This document shows, one piece after another, positions 1 to 5,677 of a stretch of 8,959 bases of DNA. Position numbers and translations under genes: made by a program. The stretch is from an uncultured Porphyromonadaceae bacterium (GTDB lineage Bacteria > Bacteroidota > Bacteroidia > Bacteroidales > Muribaculaceae). Numbering within the stretch: position 1 is the stretch's first letter; each line of letters opens with the position of its first letter. The stretch covers positions 1-8,959 of the forward strand of contig CAMWOD010000025.1 of assembly GCA_947175715.1 (NCBI GenBank), given 5' to 3'. Below the pieces are notes generated by a model that was not told where the DNA came from, did not search any database, and worked only from the letters and a program-made list of their open reading frames with translations.

Positions 1-980
1 GAGCATATCAGAGATATAGCCACGAGCATTAGGAAGATAATAAGCGGGTAACGAAATGAGTAAGTGAAGTCGCGGAATAAGTAATAACACCACCAGCTGT
101 GTATCATCCACATATTCATTGAGTGCTTGCCCAGCAATGCCAAAGTTCCCTTCACAATTTCAGGCATTGGAGCTACGAGAATACACGAAATTATACCGAA
201 AGCGTAGAAATAATTGTATTCCCAATGGCAATTTATAATGATGAGTGCGATGATTGCGCTCCATGCCAGTACGCCTGCTAGCAAGCGACGACGTACGGCA
301 GATTCTTCGCCACGTGCTTGTACTCTCTTATCTACCCACCTGCGCAGACGCTCGAAGATGTGTGCTCTTGCCGCCAGTGCGCCAAGGCTGAAGAAGTAAA
401 GAAGATGAAGCACCAGAGTGGGATTGTAAACCCAATAATGAGCGTAAAACCACTTTAAGTTGCTTAGTATTACTTGGGTGAGAATGGAATATAGTGCCAG
501 CGTGACAAGGAGTATTGTCAAGAAATTGAAGCGACTGTAAAAGCGAAATATTATGGGGGCAAGCAAAGATAAACCGACATAGGGGAGCATAAACCACATT
601 TCGTGATTTATGGTGTTGTGGTAGCAAGTGATGTTGGATAGAAAATCGAATAACCCGCATGGGAAGACGTCGGGTTTTATAAAACATCCGATACCCACAA
701 ATATCAAGAAAATTATCCAATAATGCACGTATAGCTTAAATACCCTGCTGTAACGGTTGCGGTCGCCCTTCTCATACGATTTATATAAGCCATAACCACC
801 TACGATAAGGAAAAAAGATACTGGATTGAAAGCCTGTCGAAGTATATATACAAGGGGCTCGCCACCAATCCAAACCCATGGTTGGCACAGTTCTACATTG
901 TTCATGCGGTTGAACAAGTGCAAAAATAGCATCATTAATATGGCAATGCCTTTGATTATCTGCGAGTCCCGACGTTCCAT
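1..980 (-). CDS. Acyltransferase-3 family membrane protein (3' end beyond window)
   Basis: Multi-spanning inner-membrane protein of the acyltransferase 3 (OafA/YrhL-like) family. Members move acyl groups such as acetyl onto cell-surface sugars; the substrate here is unknown. The frame is open from the ATG at 980 to the left edge, giving 326 codons with no stop, so the C-terminus is missing. Family features: the N-terminal helix with KGIAIL and a conserved His (H21, FLHLFNR), the segment NHEMWFMLPYVGLSLLAP (about 126-142), and a late LGKHSMNMWMIHSWW segment (about 283-297). I count roughly nine hydrophobic segments, with a basic loop at about 210-232. The usual R-X10-H motif has Lys at position 10 in place of Arg. 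It starts 24 nt after the ogt stop with no visible promoter or terminator between, so co-transcription is possible. Family call is firm; substrate is not inferable. Confidence 0.85.
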   Translation of the reverse strand, partial: MERRDSQIIKGIAILMMLFLHLFNRMNNVELCQPWVWIGGEPLVYILRQAFNPVSFFLIVGGYGLYKSYEKGDRNRYSRVFKLYVHYWIIFLIFVGIGCFIKPDVFPCGLFDFLSNITCYHNTINHEMWFMLPYVGLSLLAPIIFRFYSRFNFLTILLVTLALYSILTQVILSNLKWFYAHYWVYNPTLVLHLLYFFSLGALAARAHIFERLRRWVDKRVQARGEESAVRRRLLAGVLAWSAIIALIIINCHWEYNYFYAFGIISCILVAPMPEIVKGTLALLGKHSMNMWMIHSWWCYYLFRDFTYSFRYPLIIFLMLVAISLIC

Positions 981-1004
981 TGACTGGTATTGTTGAGTAT
1001 GGTA

Positions 1005-1505
1005 TTAACGTTCGAGTGCAAGTAGATATTGTTTGGCTTTAAGACCTCCGGCATATCCGGTAAGTGATCCGTCGCTGCCGATGATACGGTGGCAAGGCAC
1101 GATAATCGAAATCGGATTTGCACCAATGGCATTGGCTACTGCACGAACGGCCGTTGGACGACCTATGGCATGAGCAATATGAGCATAAGTATCAGTAGTG
1201 CCATATTGCACACGTAGGAGTTGACGCCATACTTCCTTCTGAAAGTTGGTGCCGCACATAGCTACTGGCAAGTCAAACTCGGTGCGTTGACCCTCAAAGT
1301 ACTCTTGAAGTTGCTCAGTCGCCATCAATAGGGTGGGGTTGCTCCCTTTATGCAAGGAGACTTGAAGACGATGGGCGATATTCTTCACTTTGGCATCGTG
1401 ATTCTTGCTTTTAATCCAGTCACACAGACACACCTGTCCTCCAGCTTCTCCTAATAGCAGGGGGCCTACCGGTGATTCAAATGTCAGTATCGTGGCGATA
1501 TTCAT
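1005..1505 (-). CDS. ogt: Methylated-DNA--protein-cysteine S-methyltransferase (Ogt-type)
   Basis: Suicide repair enzyme that takes the alkyl group from O6-alkylguanine (or O4-alkylthymine) in DNA onto its own cysteine, restoring the base. The signature IVPCHRIIG is present, with acceptor Cys at residue 138 of the chosen 166-residue form. The DNA-binding segment FQKEVWRQLL, the arginine-finger region AVRAVANAIGANP, and the GSLTGYAGGL loop that closes the active site are all intact. There is no Ada-type N-terminal zinc domain, so this is a stand-alone Ogt/MGMT. I chose the ATG at 1505 because family similarity begins at NIATILTFESPVGP. The frame stays open upstream to 1622, but that part lies inside the upstream small gene; ATG 1517 is a possible alternative. 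The start overlaps the preceding YolD-like gene by 29 nt, implying translational coupling in a DNA-repair operon headed by the polymerase. Confidence 0.95.
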   Translation of the reverse strand: MNIATILTFESPVGPLLLGEAGGQVCLCDWIKSKNHDAKVKNIAHRLQVSLHKGSNPTLLMATEQLQEYFEGQRTEFDLPVAMCGTNFQKEVWRQLLRVQYGTTDTYAHIAHAIGRPTAVRAVANAIGANPISIIVPCHRIIGSDGSLTGYAGGLKAKQYLLALER

Positions 1506-1698
1506 TCTGCTCGTCATCGTCGATGTTAGATTTATTGTAAGCCTCAATGTGGCTTTGTGCTGTAGCTGCAATTGCAGCATTGTGTCCTGTAAGAGCGGCG
1601 AAGGGAGCGAATTGAGCGGCACGCATCTCCATCTTCATTGGTTGATGCAGTTTTACCCCTTTATAGGGCAAATTCATGATATCGTCGTATTCTCCCAT
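1477..1698 (-). CDS. Short YolD-like protein, partner of Y-family polymerase
   Basis: A 73-residue soluble protein with no signal peptide or membrane segment. The N-terminus (YDDIMNLPYKG, residues 4-14) and the core RAAQFAPFAALTGHNAAI (26-43) match the pattern I know from YolD-like proteins encoded beside UmuC-like polymerases in Firmicutes; B. subtilis YolD has the related RGMIKWQPFASLPE. Family descriptions suggest YolD may be a UmuD counterpart; that role is not shown by this sequence. Typical relatives are about 100-130 residues, so this is a short form that ends soon after the core in a polar, acidic tail (NIDDDEQNEYRHDTDI). It begins 18 nt after the polymerase stop and overlaps ogt by 29 nt. 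That position, plus the motif match, is why I take it as a real gene. Whether it acts as a polymerase accessory is inference. Confidence 0.8.
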   Translation of the reverse strand: MGEYDDIMNLPYKGVKLHQPMKMEMRAAQFAPFAALTGHNAAIAATAQSHIEAYNKSNIDDDEQNEYRHDTDI

Positions 1699-1716
1699 TA
1701 TATCATGCGGTTAACT

Positions 1717-3204
1717 TTATTTTCGGTGACCACCGATTTGCTGGTTTCGCTCCCTTTGTGTTGCGCCATCGGCAAAGTTTAAACCCTTAAGCACGGCATT
1801 CTTGCCAAAACGTTTTCGCAGCGATAGGATTGCCTCCTGTCGGCGACGTTCTCGGGCGAGGTCCTCCTCAGCTGCCTTACGTTGACGTTCGAGTTCGTCA
1901 TAGTCGGTGAATAGGTCGAGCTGTATCTCCTTGACTGGAGTTGTGATGCGACCCTCTGGTGTAAGGTGATTGATAGAGAGTGTGAGCCTACGCACAAGCA
2001 GTATAGGATTTGCGATACGATCAAAAAGCGCGGTTACATGGCCGATAATAGATTTGGACGATGATGTGTAGTTGGGGAAATTTATGGTGCCATGTGAATG
2101 ATACGGCACCTGCCGTCCATAATGGTCAGTAGTGATTCTGCCTGTATATTGCTCGCGGATATAGGAGTTGGTGAGATTTTCGATGTCGTATCCAATAGTA
2201 AGCGTGATCTGGTCGGCCACAAGATGATGGTCGACAAGGTCAAGTGCTACTTCATCGGCCATCTCACGCACTACAGTTCTGGCTTTATCGATAGGGTATG
2301 GTTCGGTTAGAACTTGGCCGCTTGACATCGACCGTGTGTCGGGCCGATAAGACTTTATGTAATCCATTGTCACCGGTTCATAACCCCATGCGTGGTCAAT
2401 AATGAGTTCGGCATTGACTCCAAATTTGCTGAAAAACCAATTTTCATGGTCGATCGATGCCCGGGCAATGTCGCCCATGGTGCGAAGTCCTACTTCCTCA
2501 AGGCGACGTGCTGTGCCGCGCCCCATTCGCCAAAAGTCGGTAAGTGGGGTGTGCGACCATAGTCGCTGGCGATAGCTTTTCTCGTCGAGTTCGGCAATTC
2601 TTACACCATCTTTATCGGGAGGCATTTTCTTGGCCACGATATCCATGGCTATTTTGCTGAGATATAAGTTGCTGCCGATTCCGGCAGTAGCTGTGATGCC
2701 CGTTTGGGCAAGCACCTCGCGTATCATGGTCATAGCAAGCTCGTGAGCGTTCATGCGAGTGCTGGCAAGATATGACGTGGCATCAATCAGTACCTCGTCA
2801 ATGGAGTACACATGTATGTCTTCAGGGGCGATGTGTCGCAGGTATATGTCGTAGATGCGTGTAGAGTAATCGACATAAAGCTGCATCCGTGGAGTGGCTA
2901 CGATATAGTCGATTGCGAGCTGTTGATTTTTAGCAAGTTCGCTGCCCGATGTTGATTTGCAGCTTTTACCGCGCCGATAGTTGGCCTGACGCACCTTCTG
3001 TATCACCTCGAAAAGTCGGGGACGACCTGGAATGCCGAATGCTTTAAGCGCAGGCGATACGGCAAGACAGATGGTCTTGTCGGTGCGGCTCTTGTCGGCT
3101 ACCACCAGGCAAGCGTCAAGCGGGTTGAGTCCACGCTCAACGCACTCAACCGACGCATAAAACGATTTTAGGTCGATAGCGATGTATTGCCTCCGTGCAT
3201 CCAT
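1717..3204 (-). CDS. Y-family translesion DNA polymerase (UmuC/UvrX-like)
   Basis: Error-prone DNA polymerase that copies across lesions that stall the replicase. The 495-residue protein has the Y-family catalytic carboxylates D11 (AIDLKSFYASVE) and D136/E137 (YSIDE). Tyr16 aligns with the UmuC steric-gate Tyr that excludes ribonucleotides. The helix-hairpin-helix region is near 220-255 (FWRMGRGTARRLEEVGLRTMGDIA), followed by the little-finger domain to about 425. QLDLF at 428-432 is a canonical beta-clamp-binding peptide. The C-terminus continues as a charged helix (about 437-460) and a tail with RFGKNAVLKGLN and RERNQQIGGH, which I recognise from the UmuC-like polymerases paired with YolD-like genes. 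The start ATG is fixed because no other Met precedes the D11 motif. It is first of a tight operon with a YolD-like gene and ogt. UmuC-like is a better label than DinB. Confidence 0.93.
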   Translation of the reverse strand: MDARRQYIAIDLKSFYASVECVERGLNPLDACLVVADKSRTDKTICLAVSPALKAFGIPGRPRLFEVIQKVRQANYRRGKSCKSTSGSELAKNQQLAIDYIVATPRMQLYVDYSTRIYDIYLRHIAPEDIHVYSIDEVLIDATSYLASTRMNAHELAMTMIREVLAQTGITATAGIGSNLYLSKIAMDIVAKKMPPDKDGVRIAELDEKSYRQRLWSHTPLTDFWRMGRGTARRLEEVGLRTMGDIARASIDHENWFFSKFGVNAELIIDHAWGYEPVTMDYIKSYRPDTRSMSSGQVLTEPYPIDKARTVVREMADEVALDLVDHHLVADQITLTIGYDIENLTNSYIREQYTGRITTDHYGRQVPYHSHGTINFPNYTSSSKSIIGHVTALFDRIANPILLVRRLTLSINHLTPEGRITTPVKEIQLDLFTDYDELERQRKAAEEDLARERRRQEAILSLRKRFGKNAVLKGLNFADGATQRERNQQIGGHRK

Positions 3205-3211
3205 AGTATTG

Positions 3212-3219
3212 CAAAGTTA
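3212..3219 (-). promoter_or_regulatory. -7 promoter box for the polymerase operon
   Basis: TAACTTTG on the minus strand matches the Bacteroidetes -7 consensus TAnnTTTG. Only 7 nt separate its last base from the polymerase ATG (3204). If transcription begins 4-7 nt after the box, the mRNA would be leaderless or nearly so. No convincing -33 TTTG is seen at the expected distance; that position falls on the murI -7 box. Confidence 0.6.
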
Positions 3220-3230
3220 CGAAAAAGTTG

Positions 3231-3240
3231 GGAAATTTCC
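3231..3240. promoter_or_regulatory. Perfect 10-bp palindrome, possible operator
   Basis: GGAAATTTCC is a perfect palindrome between the two divergent -7 boxes. Its position would let a dimeric regulator affect both the polymerase operon and murI. No known operator consensus is matched with confidence, so the operator role is inference from placement and symmetry. A chance occurrence is possible for so short a site. Confidence 0.35.
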
Positions 3241-3241
3241 T

Positions 3242-3249
3242 TATCTTTG
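3242..3249 (+). promoter_or_regulatory. -7 promoter box for murI
   Basis: TATCTTTG matches TAnnTTTG exactly and lies 20 nt before the murI ATG at 3270, predicting a leader of roughly 13-16 nt. No clear -33 TTTG is visible; the expected position, near 3216-3222, lies over the polymerase -7 box on the other strand. Confidence 0.6.
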
Positions 3250-3269
3250 CGTTGTGTAATGCAATACAG

Positions 3270-4124
3270 ATGGCTGAAGAAGAAACAAAGAAATTAAGTA
3301 TTAGTGGTCCAATCGGTGTGTTTGATTCGGGTTATGGTGGTCTCACCATACTTCGACAGATACAAGATGCTATGCCCGATTACGATTACATCTTTCTTGG
3401 CGACAATGCCCGAGCCCCTTATGGCACACGTTCGTTCGACACGGTTTACCATTTCACGCTACAAGGAGTGAAATTTCTCTTCGAACAAGGTTGCCCTCTC
3501 GTGATTCTCGGGTGTAATACGGCTTCGGCCAAAGCCCTGCGAACTATACAGCAGTGCGACCTGCAACATATCGACCCAACCCGCCGAGTGCTCGGAGTGA
3601 TCCGACCCACAGTAGAGGCTCTCGGCTCAATAACACTTAATGGCCATATCGGAATATTTGGTACGCCCGGCACTATTCAGAGCCGTAGCTATGATATAGA
3701 GGTGGCAAAACTATATCCCGAGTTCAAAGTCACAGGGCATGGATGCCCTATGTGGGTGCCATTGGTCGAAAACCGTGAGTCGGGCAATCCGGGAGCCGAT
3801 TATTTTGTAAAACAGGAAATAGATCGGCTCTTGACGGCTGACCCCGATATAGACACCATTGTGTTGGGATGCACCCACTATCCGCTACTTTACGACAAAA
3901 TACGCGAATATACCCCACATAATATTGAGATAGTGACTCAGGGTGGAATTACTGCGGAGTCGCTGGTTGACTACCTGTATCGCCACCCCGAGATGGATGC
4001 CCGATGCACTCGTGGAGGGCAACATCGCTACTTCACAACCGAGGATGCCGATAAATTTGCCGATATGGCCACGATGTTTATGGGGCGTCCAATAGAGGCT
4101 GCTAAAGCAGTGATTGACCGATAA
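3270..4124 (+). CDS. murI: Glutamate racemase
   Basis: Cofactor-independent cytosolic enzyme that interconverts L- and D-glutamate, supplying D-Glu for the second residue of the peptidoglycan stem peptide. Normally essential. The 284-residue protein carries the full signature set: GVFDSGYGGLT (D19, S20), GDNARAPYG, the first catalytic cysteine in LGCNTASA (C82), and the second in LGCTHYPLL (C201, with H203). I chose the ATG at 3270 (MAEEETKK). A TTG at 3228 would extend the frame, but the added 14 residues do not look like MurI, and that start lies upstream of the likely -7 box at 3242-3249, so it would not be in the mRNA. It is divergent from the polymerase operon and shares a 65-bp control region with it. 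The next gene downstream starts after an 82-nt gap. Confidence 0.97.
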   Translation: MAEEETKKLSISGPIGVFDSGYGGLTILRQIQDAMPDYDYIFLGDNARAPYGTRSFDTVYHFTLQGVKFLFEQGCPLVILGCNTASAKALRTIQQCDLQHIDPTRRVLGVIRPTVEALGSITLNGHIGIFGTPGTIQSRSYDIEVAKLYPEFKVTGHGCPMWVPLVENRESGNPGADYFVKQEIDRLLTADPDIDTIVLGCTHYPLLYDKIREYTPHNIEIVTQGGITAESLVDYLYRHPEMDARCTRGGQHRYFTTEDADKFADMATMFMGRPIEAAKAVIDR

Positions 4125-4148
4125 GGCCGGTGGATCAAAAAAAATCGT

Positions 4149-4156
4149 TATCTTCG
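4149..4156 (+). promoter_or_regulatory. Possible imperfect -7 box upstream of rhomboid operon
   Basis: TATCTTCG differs from TAnnTTTG at one fixed position and lies 50 nt before the first rhomboid ATG. No -33 element is evident. It may let the rhomboid/EEP genes be transcribed independently of murI, but the match is weak. Confidence 0.25.
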
Positions 4157-4170
4157 CGGTATATGCACAC

Positions 4171-4188
4171 AGTGGCGGTAATGCCACT
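4171..4188 (+). other. Small hairpin in the murI-rhomboid spacer
   Basis: AGTGGC and GCCACT form a perfect 6-bp inverted repeat around the loop GGTAAT; a G-U pair can extend the stem to 7 bp. It ends 18 nt before the rhomboid start at 4207. The following bases (ACAAATATTTTA) are AT-rich but lack a continuous T tract. It is therefore a poor intrinsic terminator; a weak terminator or a leader structure are the alternatives. Confidence 0.35.
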
Positions 4189-4206
4189 ACAAATATTTTA
4201 CAAGAA

Positions 4207-4932
4207 ATGAGATTAGGAGCTTACGCCAATATACCCCCTGTAACTAAAAATCTGCTCATTATCAATGTGATAGTATGGCTTGCGATGCAGATTCCCTCGA
4301 TAGGCAACCCACTATTCCGGTACGGGGCGCTGCATTATTTCACGTCGATAGATTTCAATGTAGCCCAGTTGTTGACCTACATGTTTATACACGCCAATTT
4401 CACGCACTTGTTTTTCAACATGTTTGCTCTGTGGATGTTTGGCATGGTGATAGAAAGGAGGCTGGGGTCAGAAAAATTCATTATCTATTACCTGTCGTGT
4501 GGACTTGGAGCTGCATTGATTCAGCTTGGCGTATTTGCGATTATGATTTCGCACTATGAGGCGTATCTGACAAGCGAAATGATTGAACTGGCAAAGCAGG
4601 GACGGTACTTACCCTATGAACCGGCATCACTACGTGTTGCCGAGCTCATCAATACTCCTATCGTCGGTGCTTCAGGCGCAATATATGGTGTGCTTCTGGC
4701 TTTCGGTATGCTCTATCCCAACCAACGCATATACCTATATTTCATAGCTCCGGTTAAGGCAAAATGGGTAATCATCGGTTATGCGGCTATCGAATTGCTC
4801 CAGGCTATTGGCAACAATGCCGCCGACAATGTAGCTCATGTGGCACACCTGGGTGGCATGCTGATTGGCGTGATTATCATACTGTGGTGGCGCAACAACG
4901 GTACCTTAAATCGATATAATGACTTCTATTAA
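4207..4932 (+). CDS. Rhomboid family intramembrane serine protease (first copy)
   Basis: Integral membrane protease that cuts single-span or exposed membrane helices within the bilayer. The 241-residue protein has the Ser-His dyad: S156 in the GxSG motif (VGASGAIYG) and H214 in VAHLGGMLIG. It also has the HxxxN pair of the second helix (H67, N71 in THLFFNMFALWMFG), which stabilises the oxyanion. I see about six hydrophobic segments. A polar insertion of about 35 residues (116-150) lies between the third helix and the catalytic-serine helix. I chose ATG 4207 because NLLIINVIVWLAM, the first helix, follows at once. An upstream extension to TTG 4114 would overlap murI and adds 31 unrelated residues. 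Its end overlaps the second rhomboid gene by 14 nt, suggesting coupled translation. The natural substrate is unknown. Confidence 0.93.
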   Translation: MRLGAYANIPPVTKNLLIINVIVWLAMQIPSIGNPLFRYGALHYFTSIDFNVAQLLTYMFIHANFTHLFFNMFALWMFGMVIERRLGSEKFIIYYLSCGLGAALIQLGVFAIMISHYEAYLTSEMIELAKQGRYLPYEPASLRVAELINTPIVGASGAIYGVLLAFGMLYPNQRIYLYFIAPVKAKWVIIGYAAIELLQAIGNNAADNVAHVAHLGGMLIGVIIILWWRNNGTLNRYNDFY

Positions 4933-5677
4933 GCATTATCTCAGTCGTCCCGGTATTGTGGGTTGGCTCATAATCGCCAATGTGGCGATGTGGGTTATAC
5001 TACGGTTGTGTATTTTTGGAGGATTGGGTGGAGTAGGAATGTTGCTTGAACTGTCAGCGCAAAACGATATTTTGCTGGAACGTCCCTGGACGATATTCAC
5101 ATACATGTGGGTTCATTATGACCTTGTTCACATGGCATGCAACATGGTGATGCTCTATTATTTCGGCCAGATATGTGTCACTCTCGGACAAGAACGATAT
5201 CTGCTCGTCACCTATCTGTGTGGTGGAGTATTGGGAGGGGTATGCTATACGGTCTTTGCATCCTTTTTCCCGTCGATGGTGGGGAGTGGGCTCATTGGAG
5301 CCTCGGCAGCCGTGATAGCTGTTGGTGTTTTTGCGGCGTTCATTTCCCCACGGTTGCAACTGGGGGTATGGTTGCTTGGCGAAATGCAGTTGCGATGGAT
5401 TGTAGTGGGAGTTGTGGGGGTAATGTGCGTAGGCGCCTTAGCTGCATCGGTGGGTGAGTTGATCACACATCTTGGTGGTGTGGCCGCCGGTATGTGCATG
5501 TATTATATGCAGCGGTTTCGCTCAATGAATCGACACACATCGTTCGATCGTCAGAACGCATCGATGGAGAATCTTGACAATATACTCGATAAGGTGAAAC
5601 GTAGCGGATATTCTTCGCTTAATGCGCGTGAAAGAAAGTCTCTTTTTGAAATCTCAAATAAGCTTAACCAACGATGA
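4919..5677 (+). CDS. Rhomboid family intramembrane serine protease (second copy, with C-terminal extension)
   Basis: Second rhomboid protease, 252 residues. The dyad is S129 in GASAAVIAV and H184 in THLGGVAAG; H71/N75 give the HxxxN pair (HMACNMVMLYYFG). The motif is GASA, not GxSG, so the glycine after the serine is replaced by alanine. I recall GASAAV-type motifs from other Bacteroidetes rhomboids and do not treat this as inactivating. After the last helix (to about 197) there is a soluble tail of about 55 residues. Its end (ILDKVKRSGYSSLNARERKSLFEIS, split here as about 222-246) resembles the short C-terminal domain of Bacteroidetes rhomboids (DUF6576, from memory). The start overlaps the first rhomboid by 14 nt, and the stop overlaps the next gene as ATGA. 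Both copies are divergent enough in sequence that they are not a recent duplication. Confidence 0.92.
   Translation: MTSIKHYLSRPGIVGWLIIANVAMWVILRLCIFGGLGGVGMLLELSAQNDILLERPWTIFTYMWVHYDLVHMACNMVMLYYFGQICVTLGQERYLLVTYLCGGVLGGVCYTVFASFFPSMVGSGLIGASAAVIAVGVFAAFISPRLQLGVWLLGEMQLRWIVVGVVGVMCVGALAASVGELITHLGGVAAGMCMYYMQRFRSMNRHTSFDRQNASMENLDNILDKVKRSGYSSLNARERKSLFEISNKLNQR

Noticed and set aside
328..720. 130-codon minus-strand open frame at the left end
   Set aside because: It is an alternative frame of the acyltransferase, whose own frame is open throughout and shows family motifs and membrane helices.
980..1007. The ogt stop and acyltransferase start are in the same frame, 8 codons apart
   Set aside because: One chance in three; there is no sign of readthrough or a broken fusion, and the two families are not known as fused proteins.
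1506..1622. N-terminal extension of the ogt frame to 1622
   Set aside because: The extra 39 residues lie in another frame over the YolD-like gene, are low-complexity in character, and do not resemble the alkyltransferase family, which begins near NIATILTFESPVG.
1724..1735. CGGTG-AC-CACCG inverted repeat as a terminator of the polymerase gene
   Set aside because: It is inside the coding end (GGHRK), has a 2-nt loop and is followed by AAAATAAAG on the transcribed sense strand, not a U tract.
1405..1782. 125-codon plus-strand open frame across ogt and the YolD-like gene
   Set aside because: Antisense shadow of three genes with clear family motifs; no recognisable protein features of its own.
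3228..3269. Upstream TTG start for murI
   Set aside because: It lies upstream of the likely -7 box, and its 14 residues do not match MurI N-termini. The ATG at 3270 is better.
4114..4206. Upstream TTG start for the first rhomboid, overlapping murI
   Set aside because: The 31 added residues are not rhomboid-like and would read through the hairpin. ATG 4207 places the first helix at the expected distance.
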